Source of the DNA: Akkermansiaceae bacterium UBA7890
Lineage (GTDB): Bacteria > Verrucomicrobiota > Verrucomicrobiia > Verrucomicrobiales > Akkermansiaceae
DNA: 64,000 bases
NCBI GenBank assembly: GCA_002501065.1
Contig: DLRK01000199.1
Location: 29,719-93,718 of the forward strand
Direction: 5' to 3'
The position numbers and the translations under genes were made by a program. The notes beneath the pieces are model-generated. The model was not told where the DNA came from. It saw only the letters and a program-made list of their open reading frames with translations, and ran no database searches. Positions within the stretch are counted from its first letter, which is position 1. Each line of letters begins with the position of its first letter. Below, in pieces: positions 56,203 through 64,000 of this stretch.

Positions 56203-57732
56203 ATGTCGAAACCCCAGGCCTTCCAGCTCCACGCGAACGATAATGTTGTGGTAGCGAGCGGAATCCTGGCAGTGGGTGAAGCGGTGGAGGGATCCGCCAT
56301 CCTCCCTGTCACCCGAATCCCGGGCGGACACAAGATGGCCATACAGCCCATCCCCACAGGGCAGAACGTTTTCAAGTTCGGACAAATCATCGGGCAGGCC
56401 ACCTGTGACATTTCTCCGGGTGAACACGTCCACGAACACAATCTCGCCATGTCGGATCATGGTGGCGACTACGCCTACGCCAGGGACACTCGCGAGACGC
56501 AACTGGTCGCGGAAGACCAACGCGCAACCTTTCAGGGATATCGCCGGGGTGACGGAAAGGTCGGCACCCGCAACTACGTGGGCATCCTCACCTCGGTCAA
56601 CTGCTCCGCCACCGTGGCCTCTCTCGTCGCACGGGAAGTCGAGAAGCGAGCCGTCCTGGACAACTTCCCCAACGTCGACGGCATCGTAGCCCTCACCCAC
56701 GGTACGGGCTGTGCGGTGAGTACCATGAACGAGGGTTTCCGCATGCTGCAACGCACCATCTGGGGACATGTCCGCCACCCCAACTTCGGGGCGGTCATGA
56801 TGGTCGGGCTCGGCTGCGAGGCCAACCAGATCCCTCTCATGATCGAGCACTTCGGCAAACCTCCCGAAGGCAGCTTCCACCTGGAAACGATCCAGCATAA
56901 TGGCGGCACGCGCAGGACGATCGAGTCCTGCCTCGACCGCCTGCACAACGAGATTCTTCCCCATGCCAACCAGGCCCGGCGTGAACCGGTCCCCGTCAGT
57001 GAACTCCGCGTGGCCCTGCAGTGCGGCGGTTCCGACGGACTCTCCGGAATCACGGCCAACCCGGCCCTCGGCCTGGCCGTCGACCAGCTCATCGCCCAGG
57101 GCGGTTCCGCCATCCTGGCCGAGACCCCGGAGGTTTACGGAGCGGAGCATCTCCTCACCCGGCGGGCCGCCAACCGGGAAGTCGGCGAGAAACTGATCTC
57201 CCTCATCCGCTGGTGGGAAGACCATGTTGCCAAGCTCGACGGCGACATCAGCAACAACCCTGCTCCCGGCAACAAGCTCGGTGGCCTCACCACCATCCAG
57301 GAGAAATCACTGGGGGCCATCAGCAAGGGCGGCACCACCACCCTGCAGTCAGTCCTCAGGTATGCCGAGCCGGTGCAGGGCCCGGGACTCCACTTCATGG
57401 ACAGCCCCGGATACGATCCCATGTCCATCACGGGAGAAGTGGCCTCCGGCGCCAACCTCATCTGCTTCACCACCGGACGCGGTTCGGTCTACGGCAACAA
57501 GCCCTGCCCCTCCCTCAAGATCGCGAGCAACTCCGACATGTTCCAGCGCATGGAGGAAGATATGGATCTCAATGCAGGGACCATTGCGGACGGCACCGAA
57601 AGCCACGAGGAGGTCGCCGGGCGCATCCTGGCGCGCATGATCGAAGTGGCCGGAGGCTCCCCTACGAAATCGGAGGCCCAGGGCTTCGGCGATCACGAGT
57701 TCGTGCCCTGGAGCATCTCGGCCATCACCTAA
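56203..57732 (+). CDS. Altronate/galactarate dehydratase family enzyme (SAF + UxaA)
   Basis: 509 residues, the full length of the fused family. ATG 56203 starts just before the SAF domain (LHANDNVVVASGILAVGE, FGQIIGQATCDISPGEHV, about residues 1-100). The UxaA catalytic part follows (GVLTSVNCSATVASLVA-like segment, GLGCEANQIPLMIEHF, GGSDGLSGITANPALG, and a Gly/Asp-rich C-terminus). The family dehydrates hexonates such as altronate or galactarate to 2-keto-3-deoxy sugar acids in the cytoplasm. The SDR gene follows 65 bases later on the same strand. The exact substrate is not determined. Confidence 0.92.
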   Translation: MSKPQAFQLHANDNVVVASGILAVGEAVEGSAILPVTRIPGGHKMAIQPIPTGQNVFKFGQIIGQATCDISPGEHVHEHNLAMSDHGGDYAYARDTRETQLVAEDQRATFQGYRRGDGKVGTRNYVGILTSVNCSATVASLVAREVEKRAVLDNFPNVDGIVALTHGTGCAVSTMNEGFRMLQRTIWGHVRHPNFGAVMMVGLGCEANQIPLMIEHFGKPPEGSFHLETIQHNGGTRRTIESCLDRLHNEILPHANQARREPVPVSELRVALQCGGSDGLSGITANPALGLAVDQLIAQGGSAILAETPEVYGAEHLLTRRAANREVGEKLISLIRWWEDHVAKLDGDISNNPAPGNKLGGLTTIQEKSLGAISKGGTTTLQSVLRYAEPVQGPGLHFMDSPGYDPMSITGEVASGANLICFTTGRGSVYGNKPCPSLKIASNSDMFQRMEEDMDLNAGTIADGTESHEEVAGRILARMIEVAGGSPTKSEAQGFGDHEFVPWSISAIT

Positions 57733-57797
57733 CCTTGCCGCAGCAGGGCGGGACATTCGGGCTTCCAGACCCTGCCAGTTTTCCTACCCTCCTTTCC

Positions 57798-58556
57798 ATG
57801 TCGAACTACTCCCTCACCGGTCACGTCGCCCTCGTCACCGGCAGCAGCAAGGGCCTCGGGGCCTCCATCGTGCGCAATCTCGCCTCCGCCGGAGCTTCCG
57901 TGGTGGTCAATGCCTGCAACAACATCGACCGGGCCCGGGAAGTGGCCGATGAAATCAACGAAGGCGGGGGCAAGGCCATCGCAGTCGGGGCGGACGTGAC
58001 CAAATCTGATGAAATTGCCGCCCTGGTGGAGGAAGTGACCAGCAAACTGGGCCCCATCGACATCGTCGTGCCCAACGCCACCGGACCGCAGCCGCTCAAG
58101 CCCATCGAGGAATACGACGAGGCCTTCTACCAGGAGATGTACGAATTCTTCGTCAAGAGTCCCTTCCTCCTGGCCCAGGCCACCCTCGCCGGGATGAAGG
58201 AACAGAAGTGGGGACGGATCGTGAACATCATCAGTGAGGTGTTCTCCAGCTCGGTCCCCAACTTCTCCGCCTACGTGGCGGGCAAGGGTGGACAGATCGG
58301 CTGGTCGCGCTCCATGGCGCGCGAACTCGCCGCCTTCGGCATCACCGTCAACATGGTGGGACCCGGCTGGATCCCGGTGGAACGCCATGCCGATGATCCC
58401 CAGGAGGACAAGGACGCCTACCTCGACCAGATTCCCATGGGCCGCTGGGGCGTGCCCGAGGACGTCGCCCACGCCGTCCGTTTCTTCGCCTCGGAAGAGG
58501 CCTCCTTCATCACGGGCCAGACTCTCTATGTGAACGGCGGAATGACGCCGTGGTAA
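57798..58556 (+). CDS. SDR family oxidoreductase
   Basis: 252 residues, a complete classical short-chain dehydrogenase. NAD(P)-binding TGSSKGLGASIV, the NAT(G) segment VPNATGPQ, the catalytic region IISEVFSS...SAYVAGKGG (Tyr and Lys of YxxxK) and the C-terminal GQTLYVNGGMTPW are present. It interconverts an alcohol and a ketone in the cytoplasm. As the neighbour of an altronate/galactarate-type dehydratase, it probably oxidises a sugar or sugar acid in the same pathway. It is convergent with the ABC transporter (47-base gap). Confidence 0.94.
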   Translation: MSNYSLTGHVALVTGSSKGLGASIVRNLASAGASVVVNACNNIDRAREVADEINEGGGKAIAVGADVTKSDEIAALVEEVTSKLGPIDIVVPNATGPQPLKPIEEYDEAFYQEMYEFFVKSPFLLAQATLAGMKEQKWGRIVNIISEVFSSSVPNFSAYVAGKGGQIGWSRSMARELAAFGITVNMVGPGWIPVERHADDPQEDKDAYLDQIPMGRWGVPEDVAHAVRFFASEEASFITGQTLYVNGGMTPW

Positions 58557-58603
58557 GCCAGCATCCGCTTGAGATTACTAATCGGGAAACGGACGACTCG
58601 CCG

Positions 58604-59656
58604 CTACGATTCATTGACGGCCGAATCCAGGGGATCCCCCCCGGAACCGGAACTTCCCCCTCCCGCCCCCCGGTTCTCGGTCCATCGTCGGAACAATTCG
58701 TCGGCCACCACTCCAACCAGGATAAAGATCCCGATCACGGTAAACTTGGACTTCTCCTCCACCCCAAGGAAGAAAACCGCCTTCTCGGCCACTTGGACTA
58801 ACGCTGCTCCGCAGATCACTCCGAAGATGGCTCCCTCCCCACCCCGCAGGCTGCACCCGCCCAGGACCGCCCCGGCAATGGCGTAGAGTTCATAAAAGTT
58901 TCCGAAGGAGGAAGGCGTGGCTCCATTGGTGTCGAGAACGAAGAGCATTCCGGCAAAGCCCCCGAGAAGCGAACAGATCATGTAGGCCGCGATCTTGACC
59001 CGATCGGTCTTGATCCCGCTGAACTTCGCCGCTTCCTCATTGTGCCCGATCGCAAGGAGATAACGTCCGAAGACGGTCTTGTTGAGCACGATGGCAGCAA
59101 CAACACCGATGATGATCAGAACGACGAATGACATCGGCACAAAATCGAAGACCTTATCTTTAACCAACACATCCTTGAGACCTCCAAAGTCTCCTCCAAA
59201 ACCCTGGGTCTGATCGTTGCCGGCAGCCCGTGCCAGCCCGCGGTAAATGAACAGCCCACAGAGCGTCACCAGAAAAGGCTGAAGCCCGAGCTTGGTCACC
59301 ATGAGGCCGTGGAAGAGACCTATTCCAAGGGAAATCAGAAGGACCAGCCCAAAGGCGAGCGGCACCGGAAGGGGATCAGAAAAGAAGATATCGCCCTTGA
59401 GGAGCATGGGAAGCATTACCCCTGAAAGAGCGATCAGCGAACCGATCGAAAGATCAATACCTCCCGTGATGATCACGAAAGCGACCCCGATCGAGATGAT
59501 CCCAAAGAGCCCAATCCAGCGCATGGTGTTGGTCAGGGTCGCTGGATCACGGAAAGACGGTTGCAGAAGGCTCGTCACCGTGAACAAGAGAACCAGCAAT
59601 CCAAAGATCACGAGGAGCTTCGGGTTTTCCTTCAGGGTATTCTTCAAAGACAGCAT
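58604..59656 (-). CDS. Sugar ABC transporter permease (RbsC-like)
   Basis: 350 residues. ATG 59656 is chosen for its strong Shine-Dalgarno (GGAGGAGA, 5 bases upstream). Multiple hydrophobic helices are present, with the family signatures VIITGGIDLSIGSLIALSG and GGVTPSSF-like GATPSSFGN, and AGAVLGGCSLRGGEGAI near the end (the permease EAA-like loop and last helices). It forms the inner-membrane pore with the RbsA-like ATPase, 1 base upstream. Last gene of the transporter operon. The C-terminal tail is Gly/Ser-rich. Confidence 0.95.
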   Translation of the reverse strand: MLSLKNTLKENPKLLVIFGLLVLLFTVTSLLQPSFRDPATLTNTMRWIGLFGIISIGVAFVIITGGIDLSIGSLIALSGVMLPMLLKGDIFFSDPLPVPLAFGLVLLISLGIGLFHGLMVTKLGLQPFLVTLCGLFIYRGLARAAGNDQTQGFGGDFGGLKDVLVKDKVFDFVPMSFVVLIIIGVVAAIVLNKTVFGRYLLAIGHNEEAAKFSGIKTDRVKIAAYMICSLLGGFAGMLFVLDTNGATPSSFGNFYELYAIAGAVLGGCSLRGGEGAIFGVICGAALVQVAEKAVFFLGVEEKSKFTVIGIFILVGVVADELFRRWTENRGAGGGSSGSGGDPLDSAVNES

Positions 59657-59657
59657 C

Positions 59658-61169
59658 TTATTCTCCTCCGGTGGCAAGTTGCATGATTCCTTCTTCTGAA
59701 AACCGCGGATCATCCCGGGCAACCTGACCCGCAATCCGCCCCTCGTGCATTACGATCACCCGGTCCGAGATTCGGAGCACTTCCTCCAGTTCGCTCGAAA
59801 TGGCAAGAACAGCTGCGCCCTCTGCCGTCATCTGGTCGATCACCTCGTAGATTTCGCTCTTGGAACCGACATCGATCCCCCGGGTCGGCTCGTCCAGAAG
59901 GAAGATTCTCGGTCGGAGAGGCATCCACTTGGCCAGGACGACCTTCTGCTGGTTGCCTCCCGAAAGCATGGATACCTGCTGCCTGGTGCTGGGGGTCTGA
60001 ATGCGCAGGGACTCCCGGGCCTCCTCGGCCCGCTGGTCAATCTGACGGTCCTTGACAAACCCGGCCTGCTGCCAGCGATTCATACCCACCATCGCAACAT
60101 TATCCCGGATGTTCAGGTTCAGGATCGCTCCCTGCGCCTTGCGATCCTCGGGCACGAGAGCCAACCCCGCCCGGATGGCATCCTGCGGATGCTTGATCGA
60201 AACCGGTTGCCCATTCACCCGGACCGCGCCACCCAACGAACGGTCAATTCCGAAAATGGCCCGTGCCACTTCCGTGCGTCCCGCCCCGACCAGTCCGGCC
60301 ATCCCGACCACCTCTCCGGCCCGCAACTCGAAACTCACCGGCACATCCGGGAATCGTGCCACCCTCAGGTCGCACACTTCGAGCAGGACTTCCCCGGTCT
60401 TCCCCCCGGCCTTTTGGTGCACCACCAGCTCCCGCCCCACCATGAGGGAAACAATACGGTCACGGCTGATTTCCTCCCGCCCCAGCTCCCCGCTGTTTCT
60501 GCCATCCTTCAGCACGATAACCCGGTCCGCTATCTCCTCCACCTCCGCCATCCGGTGAGAGATGAAAACGATGCCCATCCCCTCTTCCCGGAACTTTTTC
60601 ACCAGACGAAAGAGAATCCGGGTCTCATGGAGAGACAATGAGCTGGTGGGCTCATCCATGATGAGAATTCGGGCCTTCTGGGAAAGCGCCTTCGCGATCT
60701 CGACCATCTGGCGATGCCCGATCGAAAGGTTTCGCACCGGGGTATCCGGGGTGACATCGAGCTCAAGGGCATCCAGCAGGTCCTGGGTCCGAAGCCGGAT
60801 TTCGCGCTGGTCGAAGAATGGTCCCAGAATTCGTGGCTCCCGGCCCAGATACACATTGGCCCCGATATTCAGGTTCTCCGCAAGGTTCAATTCCTGGTGG
60901 ATGAAGGCAATTCCCAGGTTCTCGGCGGCCCGCACGTCGGGGATCTGGATCACCTCCCCATCGACCGCGACTTCGCCCTCATTTGGTTGATGAACACCGG
61001 CAAGGCACTTCATGAGAGTGCTCTTGCCCGCCCCGTTCTCCCCCATCACCGCCACGATCTCCCCTGCATGGAACGATGCGCTCACCCCTTCAAGGGCACG
61101 TACGCCCCCGAAGCGCTTGCTGATTGCGCGGGCCTCTAACAGTGGCTGAGAGTCCGGGTCCGCAGCCAC
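59658..61169 (-). CDS. Sugar ABC transporter ATP-binding protein (RbsA/MglA-like)
   Basis: 503 residues, two tandem ABC domains as in RbsA/MglA. First domain: Walker A GENGAGKSTLMK, signature LSIGHRQMVEI, Walker B ILIMDEPTS. Second domain: a degenerate Walker A region (GLVGAGRTEVARAIFG), signature LSGGNQQKVVLAKW and Walker B IFLLDEPTRGIDVG. The GTG start at 61169 lies 3 bases after the stop of the binding-protein gene. It powers sugar import at the inner membrane. The second, less conserved ATP site is normal for this family. Confidence 0.96.
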   Translation of the reverse strand: MAADPDSQPLLEARAISKRFGGVRALEGVSASFHAGEIVAVMGENGAGKSTLMKCLAGVHQPNEGEVAVDGEVIQIPDVRAAENLGIAFIHQELNLAENLNIGANVYLGREPRILGPFFDQREIRLRTQDLLDALELDVTPDTPVRNLSIGHRQMVEIAKALSQKARILIMDEPTSSLSLHETRILFRLVKKFREEGMGIVFISHRMAEVEEIADRVIVLKDGRNSGELGREEISRDRIVSLMVGRELVVHQKAGGKTGEVLLEVCDLRVARFPDVPVSFELRAGEVVGMAGLVGAGRTEVARAIFGIDRSLGGAVRVNGQPVSIKHPQDAIRAGLALVPEDRKAQGAILNLNIRDNVAMVGMNRWQQAGFVKDRQIDQRAEEARESLRIQTPSTRQQVSMLSGGNQQKVVLAKWMPLRPRIFLLDEPTRGIDVGSKSEIYEVIDQMTAEGAAVLAISSELEEVLRISDRVIVMHEGRIAGQVARDDPRFSEEGIMQLATGGE

Positions 61170-61172
61170 CTG

Positions 61173-62216
61173 TTACTTGGCGGGCTTGCCCGCGAGTTCA
61201 TCGAGCAACCCGTCGCGGCGCTGGATCGAGTTGAGTTGGTCGATCTTGCCTACATAAAGCATGATTTTTCCTCCGTCTGGCATGGACTTCTTGATCAGCT
61301 TCCCCAGTTCGCGCCCGGCCTGGTAATTTTCCGTCCCGAGGAAAAAGAGGCGCTTTGAATCCGGCGCATCACTGTCATGCGTGATGAGAGGCACCTTCTC
61401 CGCGGCATTGTTGATCATCTCGGTCTGGTTCTCAGGATTGAGAACGCTGATCGCGATCCCCTTGCACTCTCCCTTGTTGAGGATGTTTTCCACGATCTTT
61501 TTCTGCCCGGCGATGTCGCCCGCACTGTTCATCTGGAATTCCACGGCAACTCCAAACTCCTTGGCGGCAACATAACATCCCGCCTCGGCATGACTCCAGA
61601 AGGGATCCGCCACGTTGGTAATGAAGGCGAACCTGGGAGCATCCGCAGGGGCCTCGGCACCCTTGGCCGCTTCTCCGGCTGCCAGCCGATCTTCCACGGT
61701 CTTGCGGAATTCCTCCACGCTATCCTTCACGATGGTACGGATCGGCACCGGGATGTTCTTCCCTTCGTTCAGCTCGGGCATCTTGTCAGCCACTACGATG
61801 TCCTTGAGGTATCTGATGGAGTCGTATCCAAAGAGATAGGGATCCTGCACGATCGTGCCTTCGCAGTGCCCATCCCTGATAGCGTCCAGGGCCACCGGGT
61901 CCTCATCAAAGGAGAAGACTTTCACCTGCCCCAGCTTGTCAGCATCCTTGAGAGCCTCGAGACACTGGGGCGCATTGTAGGCCCAGAGGCCGATCATGGC
62001 CTCGACTTCGGGATACTTGCCGAGGGTATTCTCCGCGTTCTTCTTGGCCAGGGAACGGTCTCCGGTATCGGTCTGGACCTCGTCAAGGATGGTGAATTTG
62101 CCGAAGGTTTTTCCCTTGAGCGAATTCTCGTCATCCTTGCCTTTCCCCCCGCAACCGGTCAGCGCCACACATCCCGCACTGACAATCCCGAGAATCAGTC
62201 CTTTTGCTGCTTTCAT
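61173..62216 (-). CDS. Sugar-binding lipoprotein with circularly permuted type I periplasmic-binding fold
   Basis: 347 residues. ATG 62216 gives a lipoprotein signal with lipobox ALTGC (Cys 22). The following segment (FTILDEVQTDTGDRSLA from residue 41, then VEAMIGLWAYNAPQCL, VKVFSFDEDPVALDAI, TIVQDPYLFGYDS) is the C-terminal part of an RbsB-like protein. Only after an Ala/Pro linker at about 183-194 does the normal N-terminal part begin (RFAFITNVADPFWSHA at 195, PLITHDSDAP, GGKIMLYVG, ending RRDGLLDELAG). So the halves are swapped relative to all ordinary type I binding proteins. Both lobes look complete. First gene of the transporter operon. Substrate probably a sugar or sugar derivative. 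Confidence 0.9.
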   Translation of the reverse strand: MKAAKGLILGIVSAGCVALTGCGGKGKDDENSLKGKTFGKFTILDEVQTDTGDRSLAKKNAENTLGKYPEVEAMIGLWAYNAPQCLEALKDADKLGQVKVFSFDEDPVALDAIRDGHCEGTIVQDPYLFGYDSIRYLKDIVVADKMPELNEGKNIPVPIRTIVKDSVEEFRKTVEDRLAAGEAAKGAEAPADAPRFAFITNVADPFWSHAEAGCYVAAKEFGVAVEFQMNSAGDIAGQKKIVENILNKGECKGIAISVLNPENQTEMINNAAEKVPLITHDSDAPDSKRLFFLGTENYQAGRELGKLIKKSMPDGGKIMLYVGKIDQLNSIQRRDGLLDELAGKPAK

Positions 62217-62468
62217 GGGAGCCATGCAAGGAGGGCTCCGGGACCCTGTCCAGCAGAATTGCGCTTCCGGAAGGGTCTTTGAACCTTCCCTCATCCTGGA
62301 ATCACCAAAAACACCCGGAATCAAACGGGAGGCCTGCTGTTCAGCTCTTACGCGTCATGGATTTTATCAAGACCCGAAAGGTCTCTTCGCCATGGCGGCG
62401 GAGGATTGACCGCCCATGCTGTTTTCTCACCAGGAAGGCGAGGAGATGCCGCAATCCGGCCGGCACCG

Positions 62469-63047
62469 CTACGCATGACGCTGGCCCAGCCACACCCCAC
62501 CAAGCAACCCGGTCAGGTGAGCCTCCCACGAAATGTGATCTCCCTCCGGGAAAATTCCCCCGATCATCCCTCCGTAGGCCACCGCCACCACGACGCCCAC
62601 CACCGCCCACACGAGTCGCCGCCCCCAGATCGCCCGGGCCATGATGTAACCAAAATAGGCGTAAATCAGCCCGCTGGCCCCGATGTGGTTGGTGCCCTTT
62701 TCGGCAATCAACCAGGTTCCCAGTCCACTGATCAACACCAGGATCAGAGTGGTGGAGGCAAATCGGCGGCTTTCTGCCAGGATCACGATCACGCCCAGTC
62801 CGAGCAGGGCGACGGTGTTGGCCATAAGGTGTCCCCAGTCACTGTGCAGCAAGGGCATGAGAATGACTCCCAGGAGCCCGATGGGTTCACGCGGCCTGAC
62901 TCCATATTGTGTGAAATTCAGGTCCGTGTACCAGTCGACCAGTCCGATAACCCAGGCCATGGCGATAAAGCCTGCGAGGAGCCCGAGACCGGGATGTCCT
63001 CTCCTTCCCCGGCCACCCGTTCGAACCTCAACTTTTCGTGTAGTCAT
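62469..63047 (-). CDS. Rhomboid intramembrane serine protease 2
   Basis: 192 residues from ATG 63047, with about six transmembrane helices. The HSDWGHLMANTVAL segment (HxxxN) precedes the catalytic Ser in HIGASGLIYAYFGY; the catalytic His is in WEAHLTGLLGG. An in-frame extension upstream to 63188 has no membrane content and is left out. A short Arg-rich N-terminus precedes the first helix. Substrate unknown. Confidence 0.9.
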   Translation of the reverse strand: MTTRKVEVRTGGRGRRGHPGLGLLAGFIAMAWVIGLVDWYTDLNFTQYGVRPREPIGLLGVILMPLLHSDWGHLMANTVALLGLGVIVILAESRRFASTTLILVLISGLGTWLIAEKGTNHIGASGLIYAYFGYIMARAIWGRRLVWAVVGVVVAVAYGGMIGGIFPEGDHISWEAHLTGLLGGVWLGQRHA

Positions 63048-63120
63048 CGGTGAATCTGGAAATCCAGGTGCAGGTCCCGGATGATCACTCCTGCCGCAGC
63101 CAGTATGCCCGGACAAAGCA

Positions 63121-63148
63121 CAACTTGAAACCTCCAACTTGAAACCTG
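63121..63148. repeat. Two-copy 14-base direct repeat
   Basis: CAACTTGAAACCTC is immediately followed by CAACTTGAAACCTG, 13 of 14 bases identical. It lies between the rhomboid and GluQ genes. Short intergenic repeats of this TTTCAAGTT type look like the degenerate repeats common in PVC genomes. A function is not suggested by the sequence. Confidence 0.6.
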
Positions 63149-63159
63149 AGACTTTCCCC

Positions 63160-64000
63160 ATGCTCACGCGCTTTGCACCCAGCCCCACTGGCCGGCTGCA
63201 CCTTGGCCACGCCTATGCCGCCCTGGTGGCCCGCGAGCTGGCGGATCGTAAGGGTGGATCATGCCTCCTGCGTTTTGAGGACATCGATCACACCCGGGTC
63301 CGGACGGAGTTCTATGACCTCATTGAGGAGGACCTCCAGTGGCTGGGCCTCACATGGGAGGGAGAGGCCCTCCGCCAGTCCGACCGGTTGAAGAGCTACA
63401 ACCACGCCCTCGATCGCCTCCGCGATCGGAAAGTGGCCTATCCCTGCTTCTGCAACCGGCGCACCATCGAAGACGAGATCGCCCGCATGACCAGCGCGCC
63501 CCACGGACCGGAAGGACCACTCTATCCCGGAACCTGTCGCGTTCTCAGCAGCGACGAGCGGGCCGATCGCATCGCCCGCGGAGAGCCCCACACCTGGCGC
63601 CTCGACTCCGGACGGGCGGCGGAGTTGTGCGGGAAGCTCACCTTCCACGATCTCCTCTGCGGACCCCGGCCGGTTCTCCCCGGTGACCTCGGTGACGTCG
63701 TCCTGGCCCGCAGGGACATCGCCACCTCCTACCACCTCGCGGTGGTGGTGGACGACGCCGAGCAGGAGATCACCCTCGTCACCAGGGGCGAGGATCTCCT
63801 GCCCTCCACCCACGTCCACCGACTCCTGCAAACTCTCCTCGAATGCCCCGAACCACTCTACCTCCACCACGAACTCATCCGGGACGAGGCCGGGAAGCGG
63901 CTGGCCACCCGCGATCAGGCCCTCTCCCTTGCCACCCTGCGGGAGTCGGGAATGAGCGCGGAAGCCATCCTGGACCGCCTCCCTCCCGTGCCTGCCTGCT
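63160..64000 (+). CDS. gluQ: Glutamyl-Q tRNA(Asp) synthetase, N-terminal part
   Basis: The first 280 residues are present; the gene runs off the right edge. The start at ATG 63160 is set by RFAPSPTGRLHLGHAYAAL, which contains the HLGH (HIGH-type) motif. Other class I Glx-tRNA-synthetase features: RFEDIDHTR, the YPCFCNRRTI zinc-type region (Cys ligands), and a KRLATRD segment in the KMSKS position. GluQ glutamylates the queuosine base of tRNA(Asp). The short size and lack of an anticodon-binding domain so far distinguish it from full GltX, but the cut-off C-terminus leaves some uncertainty. Confidence 0.9.
   Translation, partial: MLTRFAPSPTGRLHLGHAYAALVARELADRKGGSCLLRFEDIDHTRVRTEFYDLIEEDLQWLGLTWEGEALRQSDRLKSYNHALDRLRDRKVAYPCFCNRRTIEDEIARMTSAPHGPEGPLYPGTCRVLSSDERADRIARGEPHTWRLDSGRAAELCGKLTFHDLLCGPRPVLPGDLGDVVLARRDIATSYHLAVVVDDAEQEITLVTRGEDLLPSTHVHRLLQTLLECPEPLYLHHELIRDEAGKRLATRDQALSLATLRESGMSAEAILDRLPPVPAC

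Noticed and set aside
55660..57225. Long antisense frame of 521 codons
   Set aside because: It overlaps the cytochrome protein and the UxaA gene completely on the opposite strand, has no domain motif, and is a codon-bias shadow in GC-rich DNA.
1..64000. tRNA genes, CRISPR arrays, insertion sequences or prophage
   Set aside because: I looked for tRNA T-arm patterns, regularly spaced repeats, transposase motifs and terminal inverted repeats and saw none that hold up.

Overview
The window looks like a chromosomal segment of a high-GC member of the Verrucomicrobia (PVC superphylum). This is inferred from gene content, not from a marker gene. The indicators are six secreted Cys-type sulfatases, a DUF1501 and a DUF1549/DUF1553 pair, a PVC-type heme-binding dehydrogenase, a DUF1080 (3-keto-disaccharide hydrolase-like) protein, a DUF6807 protein, and C-terminal tails of the 'DPDGDGQN..EFATGG' kind. 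There are no tRNA or rRNA genes, insertion sequences, CRISPR arrays or phage genes that I can see. Most of the window is saprophyte-type accessory metabolism.

Layout. 1-1852: end of a Na+/sugar symporter, then galactokinase. 1879-9074: DUF6807 protein, Tat-exported metallophosphoesterase, a 1160-residue secreted lysyl-endopeptidase-like protease, sulfatase 1. 9141-17300: Dabb and GNAT proteins, DUF1080 protein, sulfatase 2, an orphan secreted helical protein, the PVC heme dehydrogenase. 17517-20373: a three-gene operon (Gfo/Idh/MocA oxidoreductase, PIG-L deacetylase, NagB-like deaminase), probably for amino sugars. 20440-23734: a membrane triad of an ExbB/TolQ-like channel with a zinc ribbon and two ExbD-like coiled-coil subunits. 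23934-28692: sulfatases 3 and 4 and a secreted acetylxylan-esterase-like hydrolase. 28838-29032: a 64-residue basic protein with its own promoter and terminator. 29239-34163: DUF1501 plus DUF1549/1553 operon. 34371-40153: unknown secreted proteins, a rhomboid protease, an alpha/beta hydrolase, a nitrilase-superfamily enzyme. 40206-42401: sulfatase 5 fused to an SGNH esterase. 42494-46288: a 1264-residue carbamoyltransferase-methyltransferase fusion. 46692-50463: a secreted KGW-repeat protein, a phospholipase-D-like protein, sulfatase 6. 50641-56127: 2-oxoacid:ferredoxin oxidoreductase KorAB and a c-type cytochrome protein. 56203-62216: altronate/galactarate dehydratase family enzyme, SDR dehydrogenase and, convergently, a sugar ABC transporter. 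62469-64000: a second rhomboid and the start of a GluQ-type tRNA-modifying synthetase.

How the genes fit together. The secreted sulfatases, esterases and DUF1080/cytochrome proteins would strip sulfate and acyl groups from algal-type polysaccharides and oxidise the sugars. The symporter, galactokinase, amino-sugar operon, dehydratase/SDR pair and ABC transporter would take up and catabolise the released sugars. KorAB serves central oxoacid oxidation.

The most unusual items are: (1) the sugar-binding lipoprotein of the ABC transporter, whose two halves are in circularly permuted order (61173-62216); (2) the single-chain carbamoyltransferase / winged-helix-like / DUF7059-type methyltransferase protein with a leader-peptide-like C-terminus (42494-46288); (3) the zinc-ribbon ExbB plus two unequal ExbD-like subunits, only one of which has the transmembrane aspartate; and (4) the sulfatase-SGNH fusion.
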